From assembly GCA_947579605.1 (NCBI GenBank), contig OX388312.1:18313313-18377312 (forward strand): a stretch of DNA of 64,000 nucleotides. The letters are read 5' to 3'. Below, piece by piece: positions 33,805 to 45,082 of the stretch; position 1 is the first letter of the stretch, and each line of letters opens with the position of its first letter. The position numbers were made by a program, and so were the translations under genes. Source of the stretch: Athripsodes cinereus. Taxonomy: Eukaryota; Arthropoda; Insecta; Trichoptera; Leptoceridae. Below the pieces are notes generated by a model. The model searched no databases. It was not told where the DNA came from and was given only the letters and a program-made list of their open reading frames with translations.

Positions 33805-34494
33805 GATCAGGTTTTAATAGATTTATATGAGGCAAAATGTTGACCATTGCATCTTCAAAATGTGTAGATTGCTTGAAGATGTTATTAATGACTGTATGTT
33901 CATAATTATCATGAATACAAACGGGCAATCTTGTGTCTAGTGCTAGATCTGACTATATTCATGTGATAAACGATTATTTGTATAATTTGATGTTAATTTA
34001 AAAGCATTTTATTGATTTGTAAATTTTTTATCATTCGACTACTTAATACGTATGCTGTTATGACATTTTCATAAATATTTTGTAAATTTTATGGCGCTGT
34101 GTTTTAAAAGCATCCGAATATTAAAACGAATCTAAACGGTTACCGATATACATTATACTGTACATATTATAAGTCCTAAAATATTAATTGCATGTTATTA
34201 ATTATTATCGTGACTAAAATCGTAAATATCATATCAGTGATATTGAGAAAAACTTGATTTTACTTTATCGATGCCCAATCAGATCGTCCGTGCCGACGGA
34301 ATTTTGATATAAGTACTAACATCTACATAAATATGTAACTAAGAGGACAATTCTATAAAACATTATGGGTTCTACATTGGACCATCATTCTATATTGAAT
34401 ATTCTTGATTCACATGTGAACTTTTCTTTTTTCTTCTTATATTTGTACTTGGTATTTACTTTACACCTCGTGTTAAGAATGATATCTTATCGTA
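33805..34494. other. AT-rich sequence, nothing recognised
   Basis: No feature supported. Confidence 0.4.
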
Positions 34495-34741
34495 ATTACT
34501 ACTACTACTGTACTACTATCCCATCACGGCATATCCCACATGTGGGCCAGTCGCATGCAATAAGTTGCAAGCTGTCCTCTCCGTACGAACAAAAAATCAA
34601 AACATTCAGGATGGGTGGCAAACCTCATCGCAGAATTTAAGATGTAAAATGTCTTTATTTCTTCGAACACTTGCCTTTTATAGGACACTCAAAAACTTAT
34701 GGAAAAAAGTGAGAGACCAATTCTTTACCGGGTGCTCCACG
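34495..34741 (-). mobile_element. SINE family A, full-length inverted copy
   Basis: Begins with the (TAC)n complement of the tail and ends CCGGGTGCTCCACG, the complement of the family's 5' end. The upstream target duplication is not clear. The two overlapping frames here are shadows. Confidence 0.72.
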
Positions 34742-35483
34742 AGATTATTTTCATCACCTCTGGATTTGGTACGAAATTAATTTTAGATTAGGTACCATTA
34801 AATGAGTGACAATACTTATTACAAGCGATATTTCACAATCTTTACGATCTTATAAAGCTTGTATTCAGCATATCTACTGTAGCAAACCGATATTAGCAAA
34901 CCTTGAATGAAATAGCAACATATTATAGAGACAACTTTTTTCAAATGAAAAAAATAAAGTTAAATAATGCACCTGCCAAAAACATTAAGCCTAGAAGTAA
35001 ATAAATAAATTGATTATTACATGAGTATTATACTAATTTGTAGCTATCTTCAAGCGCTATATATAGTTGTTATTATAGAAAGCTTCTCCTCATCATAATT
35101 AAATAAATTGAATATCATTTCGAGAAAGCAAATGATGATTGGAATACTGATAATACATAATATACATTAAAATTTACCTACAATAATATAATAATATGTA
35201 TGTTATGTATAGGTGTCTATAGTAATAATCATCTGATACAAACATCTTATACAGTAAAATACATACATACATAGACTAAATGTGTACTAGGAATACCATG
35301 TAATTATATTATTCCATATACTTATATATTAATTTACCTACGTTTATTTGTCCTCAACAACATGTTGATTGAGAAAAACGGAGAAAAACAATGCACTCTA
35401 TACAAGGTACTATCCTTTAGACATGTTTCGGGCAAAAAGTTTTTTGACTTCATTATACTGTATTATAATCTACACTACTATAC
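34742..35483. other. AT-rich sequence, nothing recognised
   Basis: No feature supported. Confidence 0.4.
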
Positions 35484-35706
35484 TATTCCTTCACGCCGCA
35501 TCCCAAGTGGGGTAGGCAGAGAGAACGGAACGCCATATAGAGATCTGTTCTTACATACTTCTTCTACATTCATACAATTTCTCATGCACGCCCGTCGATT
35601 TCTCTGACTCAACACACGACCCTCCTTGAGAGTTTGATCCACGTGGTCAAGCCACGTAGTTCTCGGACGATCGCGCTTTCTCACACCCCTTCTTTCAGAC
35701 AAGTAT
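35484..35706 (-). pseudogene. LINE C-terminal tail, family L
   Basis: The minus-strand frame reads LSERRGVRKRDRPRTTWLDH, VDQTLKEGRVLSQRNRRACM, RNCMNVEEVCKNRSLYGVPF and SLPTPLG. It is open for ~74 codons. The 3' end (CTACCCCACTTGGGATGCGG then CGTGAAGGAATAG) is the reference for the tail shared with SINE family A. The RT and endonuclease domains are absent. Confidence 0.72.
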
Positions 35707-35807
35707 AAGTATCCTCTTTGTCATTATTTCCCCTTCCATTTGTATTATAATCAATATGGAAAGAAAATATTATGTATTTATCCATCTATCTATACTGTTA
35801 CGGCATT

Positions 35808-36025
35808 TTCTACGTGTGGGGTACTCAGTGGACTCGCTGTATGTAATGAACATTCAGACTGTTTTCTCCATGTCATAAATATTAACGATGGCAGGCCTGA
35901 ATTGAAGATGTTAACATGCCTTACATGTGATATTTTACGAATAGGTGCCTGCTTTTTACAGGATACACGAAAACTTGTAGAAAAGAGTGAGAGAGCTGTT
36001 ATTTGCTGAAAATTCCACGAAGCAA
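35808..36025 (-). mobile_element. SINE family A, strongly diverged copy
   Basis: 'cggcattttctacgtgtggg', 'gcctgctttttacaggatac' and 'cgaaaacttgtagaaaagag' follow the family order in inverse orientation with many changes. Confidence 0.5.
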
Positions 36026-36320
36026 TATGAAAAAAAATGTATATTTTGAGTATCTCGATTTTTTTGTCATATTTCAAGATAAATAAATAAATAAATAATA
36101 AATATTTCTTTATTCAATTAATATCATACAAACGTTGAAACAATATATCACCAATTATCTTTCATTTAAGTTGCAGCAGCCTCACTAGGTTGCCCTGTAT
36201 CGAGGCGTGCTGCGTAAAAAATTTATAAAAAAAAAAACATACATTCACCAAGGATTAATACATCTTACAAAAAAATAAAAATGTATGAAAATAATCACAT
36301 CAGCAAATTAATAAATCGAT

Positions 36321-37399
36321 AACAAATGAATAAATGGATGAATGAATAAAAGAACAAATGAACAAACGAATAAATGAACAAATGAACAAACGAATAAATG
36401 AATAAATGAATAAATGAATAAATGAATAAATGAATAAATGAATAAATGAATAAATGAATAAATGAATAAATGAATAAATGAATAAATGAATAAATGAATA
36501 AATGAATAAATGAATAAATGAATAAATGAATAAATGAATAAATGAATAAATGAATAAATGAATAAATGAATAAATGAATAAATGAATAAATGAATAAATG
36601 AATAAATGAATAAATGAATAAATGAATAAATGAATAAATGAATAAATGAATAAATGAATAAATGAATAAATGAATAAATGAATAAATGAATAAATGAATA
36701 AATGAATAAATGAATAAATGAATAAATGAATAAATGAATAAATGAATAAATGAATAAATGAATAAATGAATAAATGAATAAATGAATAAATGAATAAATG
36801 AATAAATGAATAAATGAATAAATGAATAAATGAATAAATGAATAAATGAATAAATGAATAAATGAATAAATGAATAAATGAATAAATGAATAAATGAATA
36901 AATGAATAAATGAATAAATGAACAAATGAACAAATGAACAAATGAACAAATGAACAAATGAACAAATGAACAAATGAATAAATGAATAAATGAATAAATG
37001 AATAAATGAATAAATGAATAAATGAATAAATGAATAAATGAATAAATGAATAAATGAATAAATGAATAAATGAATAAATGAATAAATGAATAAATGAATA
37101 AATGAATAAATGAATAAATGAATAAATGAATAAATGAATAAATGAATAAATGAATAAATGAATAAATGAATAAATGAATAAATGAATAAATGAACAAATG
37201 AACAAATGAATAAATGAATAAATGAATAAATGAATAAATGAATAAATGAATAAATGAATAAATGAATAAATGAATAAATGAATAAATGAATAAATGAATA
37301 AATGAATAAATGAATAAATGAATAAATGAATAAATGAATAAATGAATAAATGAATAAATGAATAAATGAATAAATGAATAAATGAATAAATGAATAAAT
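36321..37399. repeat. Octanucleotide array, ~135 units of AATAAATG
   Basis: About 1.08 kb of near-perfect AATAAATG repeats. The variant AACAAATG is clustered at 36340-36400, 36919-36975 and 37192-37208, and otherwise the units are uniform. Because 8 does not divide by 3 and no unit phase gives a stop on the minus strand, all three minus frames stay open. They encode an 8-residue repeat of the IHLFIYSF type. These frames are by-products and not genes. Confidence 0.97.
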
Positions 37400-38074
37400 A
37401 ATACTTAGTTTTCTACAATTTGTAAAGTATTTGATTTTATTCTCTGAAAAGCCGTGTTTGCAGCTAGTATAATAATATTGTTCCCACTTTTATAATAATA
37501 TGTAAATATTATCAACACTTACACTCTTATCATATAAATATTTATTAATAACATAAAGTAAAATAGATATTTGACTTGTATGTACATATGTGTGTGTATA
37601 ATATGAAAAAGTTTCATTACTTTTTAACACTCTATAATATTCTGAGTGATGAATAAATTTTGATTAAAGTTTTTTTTATTGTATAAACATGGAACCTATT
37701 ATGATAATAAATAGAAATGTAATAAATTAGTTACAACCTGTATCTATTAATTGTATCCCTATTTTTTATATTTTCTGTACTTAAACCTCTGCAGGTTACT
37801 CTTGACACAATCTAAAGTCTAAACTACGCACGAAGGGACTAGAGTCAAAAATACCGCACTACCGCTACCGCGAGATTGGTTTGCACACATTTTTGCAAGC
37901 ACTTCGCGCGTCGTGTGATAAAGGTCAAGATCGTAGGTATTTAGATATTAATAAGAGTAACCCGACTAATGCGATTTCCATACTTTTTTTTCCATGCGAT
38001 ATTTTTCGATTTCCATACTTTTTGATTTATTTGTAAAGATTGGCATCTTTCGCACTCTGATTAAACACGTGCAG
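37400..38074. other. Mixed sequence with a family M end
   Basis: 'gttactcttgacacaatcta' at 37795-37814 matches the family M terminus. A GC-richer patch at 37850-37940 ('ccgctaccgcgagattgg', 'cacttcgcgcgtcgtgtg') has no recognisable frame. Confidence 0.4.
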
Positions 38075-38262
38075 CAATCATAGTAGGTCACTCTCAGATT
38101 CTGCTACAACTAAATCGTTATCTGCGTAACATAATATGATGCTGATTTCCTTGTTTTCCATTTAATAAGCGATGTCTAGTGATGCCATATCTTCGATTAC
38201 CTTATCCATTACGAGAATATAGAAGAATGGACTCCATGGATCTCCAAGATGTATGCCACTAA
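38075..38262 (-). pseudogene. LINE reverse-transcriptase palm fragment
   Basis: The minus strand reads GIHLGDPWSPFFYILVMDKV then IEDMASLDIAY, the RT block 'G--QGDP-SP-LF-LVMD'. A few dozen bases later, in another frame, it reads LCYADNDLVVAESESDLL, the 'YADD' catalytic block with its second aspartate changed to N. Together these place it in the palm of an APE-type LINE RT. The frame break and the D-to-N change make it inactive. Confidence 0.75.
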
Positions 38263-38299
38263 CTGTCATTTTTCACTGTGTGAATTTTCATCGATTATC

Positions 38300-38622
38300 G
38301 GTATTATATTAGTTTTTTTATATACAGCTATTGGATTGTTCAATTCACTACCAGATAATATAAAGCGACTGAATAATATTGATCAATTTAAGAAATATTT
38401 GATAAACTATATACTAAGAAGCCGAACAGAGACAATTATGTAAGAAGCAATTTTTGTGAGAAGACATTTTGTGCTTGAGTTTTAGAATAACATCCTCCCT
38501 TCATACCAGCATTTCATTGGTGTTTGGGGAATACGAAGTGTTTATTGTTAACTATAATAAAATATCAATATAAATGTATCGAAATATAAGTTGTGTATTA
38601 AATTAAATAAATAAATAAATAT
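38300..38622 (+). pseudogene. LINE C-terminus and 3' tail
   Basis: The plus frame reads IGLFNSLPDNIKRLNNIDQF then KKYLINYILRS, similar to the 'LFN-LP--IK------FK--LK-YLL' end of CR1/jockey-type RT ORFs. After the stop there are ~150 bp of UTR and an (AAAT)n tail at about 38602-38620. It probably has a different origin from the oppositely oriented RT fragment next to it. Confidence 0.55.
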
Positions 38623-39555
38623 TTAGGTATACGTAATAAAACAATATTCATGATCGATTCAATATTTTGATAAACTTGCACATCAGCACGTTCATGATGT
38701 ATGTAGGAAGGCACAGTTAGAATTTCTATATAATTATGATATCTCACCGACAGTTTGTCATAGATTTATATGTACTAAAGTACGAAGTAATATAATTCTA
38801 TGCAGTTTGTAGTAGTAATGGATTTCAGGAACTCTAGTAATATTTATGAATGAACATGAGATTAGGATAACGGACAAGGACTTGCTTTATTACATTTTAC
38901 AATGTTATTATTTAAACATTGGATTTGTAGACACCGCCTTTTCGATAGGTTTTTCCAAACTAATTCATTCATAGTTCTATGAGACATCATTCTCAATAAA
39001 AATATATAATTATACTCTAGCGCCTATAATAAACTGTGGAGCAGGTAACTTGCAGTTGTAAATATCGGAAATGATCAATAAACAGGTTCAAACATCTTTC
39101 TTCCTGAACATTTGAATGTATTTCTTGGATTTTCTTATAGTTCTTATATAGTCCAATATTTCTTATTAATGTTTGCTATATTCTAGTAGATTTAGTGCAA
39201 ATTTTATTCCACTACTTTAATGGTTATTGATTATTATCAGTGATATGATACGTAATATGTCTTTGTACATATTTTCATGGATCATTTTCATCTATAAATT
39301 CAATTATAACTAAATCTTAAAAATATTTATAAGATTTGCCACTTCTTTTCACGAAAAAGATCTTCAACAAAATTATTGTTATAGTAGCGTAATTTTAATA
39401 AAACTCAATTTTTTGAGACCTCAATTTTCGTTCAAATATTATGTAATGAATTAAAACTTATTACGAAACTAAATTAAAATTCGTAATCTTCACTTTACGA
39501 ATTGTTGCCTACGATTTTGAGTAACGTAAATAAAAAAAAAATAAACTACATATTA
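38623..39555. other. AT-rich sequence, nothing recognised
   Basis: No feature supported. Confidence 0.4.
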
Positions 39556-39714
39556 AATCTTATTTCATTCAATGTCCTTGTTGTTGACTTTATGATACGT
39601 CTCCATTTAATCTTATTTCATTCAATGTCCTTGTTGTTGACTTTATGATACGTCTCCATTTAATCTTATTTCATTCAATGTCCTTGTTGTTGACTTTATG
39701 ATACGTCTCCATTT
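39556..39714. repeat. 53-bp tandem repeat, exactly three copies
   Basis: The unit begins AATCTTATTTCATTCAATGT and ends GATACGTCTCCATTT. Copies start at 39556, 39609 and 39662 and appear identical. A recent local triplication. Confidence 0.96.
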
Positions 39715-40199
39715 AATGATCATGATCTAAATAATTACATAATTTTACTTTTTATCGAAATAAGCTTCATCTTTGACGTGGGTGACAAAATAATATCATT
39801 ATTTCAGTTGAATTACCTTTACTAGTTATAATTATTCCTTATTTTATTTTAATGTCTTCAAGTACCTGTGAATAAAAAGTGCCACAGTACCGTAAAGTGA
39901 AGACTCTTAGGCATAAAGCTAATTATCCTATTGTTATTATGCTATAATTTATGATACAGAAGTTATAGTAAATAAATGTTTGTAAATTTTTATGAATGAA
40001 CGTTGATTGAATACAGTTTTAAAATGTAGGTAAATCCTGTGACTCGTCATCTCGAACATTAGATACGGTAATATAAATATAATAAAAATATATAAGCTAC
40101 CTGGATCCCGTTTGTATATAATCAGAAATACACAGGCAACTGTAAATAAAACTAAAAAATGAAGCATTATATGGAAATTAAAAAATAAACCTATTTATT
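39715..40199. other. AT-rich sequence, nothing recognised
   Basis: No feature supported up to the target duplication at 40200. Confidence 0.4.
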
Positions 40200-40213
40200 A
40201 TATCAGTGAAGAT

Positions 40214-40290
40214 CATCATCATCATCATCATCGCCCTCAACGCTCCTCTCGGGAGCACAGGGCAGAAACCAGCCTCCTCCATTCAGAGCG
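40214..40290 (-). mobile_element. 77-bp LINE 3'-end insertion with 14-bp target duplication
   Basis: A perfect direct repeat, ATATCAGTGAAGAT, flanks the insert (40200-40213 and 40291-40304). On the minus strand the insert reads TGGAGGAGGCTGGTTTCTGC then CCGAGAGGAGCGTTGAGGGC and ends in about seven GAT units. Encoded residues MEEAGFCPVLPRGALR are the end of a LINE ORF, followed by the GAT-repeat tail. A severely 5'-truncated and recent retrotransposition. Confidence 0.85.
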
Positions 40291-40456
40291 ATATCAGTGA
40301 AGATAACCAATTAAAATTCTAAATTTATTTCCTTATATTTTTAGTAGATATTTTTCTTAGGTCTCCCACTCTTTTCACTGTCTTTGATTAAAAGATTGTC
40401 CTATTTCTTCCTATAAAGTCAATATTTATATTCACGAATTTTATATTATTATACTT

Positions 40457-40800
40457 GTCTGAAAGAAGGGGTGTGAGAAAGAGCGGGCATCCGAGAACCA
40501 TGTGGCTTGATAGCGTAAATAAAATTCTCAAAGACGGCTGTGTGTTGAGTAGGAGGAACCGTTGAGCGTGCTTGAAAAATTGCATGAGTGTATAAGAAGC
40601 GAAATAAATATCCCCTTTCACGACACAAGCTTTTAGTAGCTTACTGTGAAAGGTGTATAAGGTTGTATTTGAGTTTATAACAAAACCCAGATATATCTTT
40701 TTTTAAAAAAAAAAAAAGTATGAAAAGATAGATATTTATGGCGTTCCGTTCTCTCTGCCTACCCCACTTGGGACACGGTATGAGGGTATAGTATATTACG
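40457..40800 (+). pseudogene. LINE family L tail, interrupted by SINE B
   Basis: The left part (40457-40610) reads LSERRGVRKSGHPRTMWLDS, then ILKDGCVLSRRN and LKNCMSV-EA in shifting frames. The right part (40719-40800) holds the family L 3' end: GGCGTTCCGTTCTCTCTGCC, CTACCCCACTTGGGACACGG and TGAGGGTATAG. The 5'-truncated SINE B at 40611-40718 sits between them. Comparison with 54216-54512 shows that the halves belong together. Confidence 0.7.
40611..40718 (+). mobile_element. SINE family B, 5'-truncated, inside a LINE tail
   Basis: From CCCCTTTCACGACACAAGCT to AAACCCAGATATATC plus an A-rich tail ending near 40718. It lacks the tRNA head. A clear target duplication is not visible. Confidence 0.78.
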
Positions 40801-41655
40801 AATTTTATATTTGTTGAAGTCACGAATTTTACTACAAAGAGAGATTTAAAATCTAAACCTGAAGAATTATCCTACATCCTAACCGAAATTGTAGTTTCTA
40901 CTAGTCTTTCCTAAACATATGAATATAGAATAGAATAGAATCAAAACTGTTTCTATGACATCACGAATAACAAGCAAAAATTGTAACTAGTAGATTTTTC
41001 AAACAATTTAGCTGATATTTCGAGTGAAAAAATTATAAGAAAAATAGATATGTACGAGTACATCTAAACTACAAGTAATAAATGGTTATTGATGTAGAAA
41101 AGAATAAAAAAAAAACTATACCTAATATACTAATGCAACCTATAATTTATTGAAATTAACCATATTTAATTGTGTATCAATATTTCATTTTTACTCCTAG
41201 CAACAGTGAATCAACAAGGTAAAACAATTATGAAGTACCTACCTATCAATAATATGGGGGAATTTTTGTGATGAAATTCTCCTCCCTATAAAGGGAAAGT
41301 GAGTGCTATATGGACACGTTCCTGTCAATTATTAAATAACTCAAATTGTCTTGATTATAAATATTACATCATAGGAATATCATACATATAAAATATTATT
41401 ATTTGGTAGGTTTATTAAGCTTACTTTGGTATGTACTAACCTATTATATCAACGTATATAATTATAATATTACCCACACATATGTTATATCTTTAATATG
41501 ATGTAGGTATTTTAAAAGGATTATATTTTAGAAGGAAATGAGAAATCCTTACAAGATAACTACTAATTTTTACAAATATAAAAAAATACTTAATTATAAA
41601 AGAATCAAAAATATTAATGTGTGGTAAGTTCTATAACTTCAAATATCGTAATAAA
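40801..41655. other. AT-rich sequence, nothing recognised
   Basis: No feature supported. Confidence 0.4.
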
Positions 41656-41691
41656 TAATCGTTTTCAGACTCTATAGTCTGAAAACGATTA
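41656..41691. repeat. Perfect 36-nt hairpin
   Basis: TAATCGTTTTCAGACT, loop CTAT, AGTCTGAAAACGATTA: a 16-bp perfect stem. No T-run consistent with a pol III terminator follows directly. Confidence 0.93.
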
Positions 41692-41804
41692 AAACTAAGT
41701 TTAAGAGAGTTGTTGTAAAAGTTGCACAAATTTTTTGTCGCAGTACAAAATGTTGAATTTATTAAGGTACATATATATACATGGATGTAAGTATTTTTTT
41801 TTAA

Positions 41805-42035
41805 AAAGGGCAGCGTCCGCCACATACCTCGGGCCACACCAAAAAATTTGGTGCAAAAAGGGAAGGGAAGAAATGGGAATATATTTGTATTGTAAGTATT
41901 TAAATGACTGAGAATTTTCCAGCATATAAGTAGCTCCCAACGAAAAGGCGTGTTTTCAGTTTCCTTTTGAAGCCCTCTCCATTCGCCTCCTCTTGCAGTC
42001 ACAGAGGCAGCTTGTTCCTGCATCTGAGACCCGCA
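41805..42035 (-). pseudogene. Probable retroelement fragment, unassigned
   Basis: Clearly richer in G+C than its flanks. A minus-strand frame reads GGEWRGLQKETENTPFRWEL then LICWKILSHL. I suspect LINE-derived sequence but recognise no catalytic motif. Confidence 0.35.
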
Positions 42036-43539
42036 ACACTAATCGCTTAGTAATAATATTGAACTAATTTACAAATATGCTTTTAATAGGTACCAACATA
42101 AATCAGTATTTATAATTTATTTAGTCATATAAATTGGAAAGCAAACATGTTTCAATATATCTTTTACTATCCCTCTATGTTCCAGATCTACCTCTATTCA
42201 TGTTAGTATAATAATGTTCGATCCACCCACTCAATATTCATCGAACTGGGCATTTTACCGATGAAACGTTTAATTTATTAATTAATTGGGGTTTCCAATT
42301 TAGACATAATATTTTATTAATCCTTAACATCCCCAAATATTTAATACTGTCCAAAGCACGTGTCCATAGAAATTCATATAGTACAAACTATTACATAACA
42401 TATCTCTTCATTATTATTATATCGATGTATATACAATAGGTATTCATTTTTGAATAATTATTATATATTTCATAAATCGAGCTAGTTACAAATGGAGATA
42501 TAGGTACATTTATACACCAAATACTCATACATGTACAATACCTACAATAAATATAATGAGGTAACTAAAAAAATCTAGATTTGTGGATGTTTTCCAGCAT
42601 TGGATACAAGAAGAAATAATAATAAAAGGATGTCAACATCTTTATTATATACCTAACATTCTTTAACTTTTAAATTTTGACATATTAAAAAAAATTATAA
42701 TTGTTTGTGATCTTCATCTACGAATATTGTATTTATGTTAAAAATTGCCAGGACTATGTTTTTGCTTGATAATCGTTTTCATTTCTTTTTTGCTTTTATT
42801 GTGTATTTTACTTATTGATTGTATGATAGATAGAGTTTTATGTTTGTGTTCTATGAAATGTGCTTGTGTTTTTATAATAAGTTAAAGGCCTTATGGTGCT
42901 GAAATAAATAATAATGTGAATACGCACAAAATTCATATTTTAAATTTCCACCATTTTTTGACGAAATAGAATTCTTTGAAAGCTCATTGCACGGTATAGG
43001 TATATAATGTAGAATATAATATATTATATATCTACTTCTAGGCAATGTGTGGAATAACTTTATTTTTAATAAGTAAACAGTGTTTTTGATTTTATTTTTA
43101 TAACAAAATTTATTAAAAATGAACTTTCACCAAGTGACTACCGAAAAAATTAATAGTTTAACTTTATTTTATTTGTTGATAATTTTTCGTGCCAGTAGTA
43201 ATATTGATGAGAAAATTCCAATGGTTTACGTCAATATCAACAAGGACTGTGTGTTTGTGCAAATTGTGCGCAGATTATTCTGTCATTATGCGCAATCAAA
43301 ATGTGATAACTCGTGGAGGAAAACGTATTGATTATCAATTAAGATATGATTGAAAACATTTGATTGATTTATAATCCAAAGTTTTATTTTTAATTAAGAC
43401 TCAGTATCAATAATACATCGTCATAATTATATGAAATATTTATAAATAAAAAATATTATTATCTTTATCCAGAACTTAAAATAATTAATTATCAACTTTG
43501 ATGATATTTCAAAATATATCTTCGTCTTCTTCTTCTTCT
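42036..43539. other. AT-rich sequence, nothing recognised
   Basis: An ATG-initiated 70-codon frame at 43119-43331 has no recognisable domain, and its context is as AT-rich as the background. I do not call it. Confidence 0.4.
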
Positions 43540-43790
43540 ATCAGTGCCCAATCAGGCCTCCCCGACGTTGGCGATCACTCAGGAGAATGCTTCACTGTTT
43601 CGCACTGTCAGCCACGACATCTGCCTCCTTCCCACTCCACGACGTCCCTCAATATTTACTTCTATTATCAACTGCAGAAACCGATATTAATTGCCTCGCA
43701 GGATGTGGCCCAAATGTGATACTTTACGAACCTTAATATTCGTCAGGAGCTCTCTAGTCGTATGCGCTCAACATAGGACTCCATAAATAA
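43540..43790 (-). pseudogene. LINE C-terminal tail (LGHILRGN type)
   Basis: The minus strand reads IKVRKVSHLGHILRGN, stop, YRFLQLIIEVNIEGRRGVGR then RQMSWLTVRN. This is the 'GHILR---Y-LLQLI--GK--GKR--GRR--SWL--LR' tail of APE-type LINEs. In-frame stops make it dead. Confidence 0.68.
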
Positions 43791-44828
43791 CAAAAAATTA
43801 AAAAACATAACATTAATCTATTATTTTGTAAATAAATACCAAATAATACGGAACAAGTAAAGTTGAGTTACTTGTGCCAATATATTGAGGTAGGGAGGCA
43901 ACCACTGACGTAGGTATATAATTATTATCGAACATAACAATATGAGACGATACTTGTCCATAAAGTGGGAGGAATGAGTCGATATTACCACCGTGTGTAC
44001 CACAACATGTGTAATATTGTGTTATAAATTTTATATTCGGATACTCATCGTTCAGTACCTACTTATGAATTTCCAATAATTTTCTTTCCAGCTTTCTCCT
44101 TACGCGAGTAGGTAGGTACATAATATTTTAATAGCAATAATAATAGTAACACAAATAAATGGCGATCATGTCGGTCTGGCAACAAACGATCACAGTGTTT
44201 AAATAATATACGAGATGTTTTATTCAATATTCCAATACAATACAATACAATACAAAAGGTAAAATAGTATAATATTATGTAGTTCGTGTCGCATATGTCA
44301 GAATCACACGGCCTCGTGTCTAACATTGCCTCGTGATCACACTGCCCACAACTCCCCCTAGAAAATGTGTAATTTCTTATTCCAACCACTTACGTATATA
44401 TATCTATCCACCTTACACCCCCCACAAATTATTTTTCTATGGTAAGACTTTGTATACTTTCTTAAAGAATGTACGATGTAGGTACGAACTTATTCGTAGG
44501 TAAGTACCTACCTATATAATTTTCTAATATAGGTAGGTACTTATATAAATTACATATTTTATCATTTACACGTGTTACATCATATGTATGTATATGCAAA
44601 GAAAACATAATATTCAATTACTGTATTAGAATACTACATTAAAGATATAAAATTTCTATAGCTACTAAAAGTTTATCATTCTAACTCCACATACCTATCT
44701 CGATAAGGAATGATTAAAATAGTCATCTTTATAAAAGGAAATATGAGCAAAATGAAGCTTAAGATACGTTATTGTTTCAAGTGCACATCTTTTAAATCTA
44801 AGAAGGTACCAATAAGAACTTAAATTAT
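43791..44828. other. AT-rich sequence
   Basis: Four to five CAATA units at about 44233-44257. Several GTAGGTACCTACC-like motifs near 44495-44545. No gene. Confidence 0.4.
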
Positions 44829-45082
44829 TTATAACAATTGAAAATACGGTTTACAGTTTTACTAGCACTTTATTAAAGTGACCCGACTTGTAATATTCGA
44901 TGTCTTTGTCAATATTGATCGAATGTCGAAACCTGTGTCACTATAATAAGATGCAAGTAAAACTACAAACCGTGACCAACCTTTCGACATTCGATCGATG
45001 TTGACAAAACATCGAGTATGGAAAATCGGGTCACTTTAATAAAGTACTAAAAAACTTTAAACCGTATTTTTAATCGTTATTA
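44829..45082. mobile_element. Foldback/MITE-like element, 254 bp
   Basis: The left arm (TATAACAATTGAAAATACGG, ACTTTATTAAAGTGACCCGA, GATCGAATGTCGAAACC) is mirrored by the right arm (TTTCGACATTCGATCGATGT, TCGGGTCACTTTAATAAAGT, AAACCGTATTTTTAATCGTT). The arms are ~115 bp, about 80% complementary by eye, around a ~22-bp centre. No coding capacity. Boundaries are uncertain by some bases and no target duplication is evident. Confidence 0.82.

Noticed and set aside
36295..37205. Three ~220-300-codon minus-strand frames with an 8-residue repeat
   Set aside because: They lie entirely inside the AATAAATG array; all three phases are open because the repeat has no stop codon, so there is no evidence of coding.
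43119..43331. 70-codon ATG frame as a small host gene
   Set aside because: No domain, no splice or promoter support, composition like the surrounding AT-rich background.
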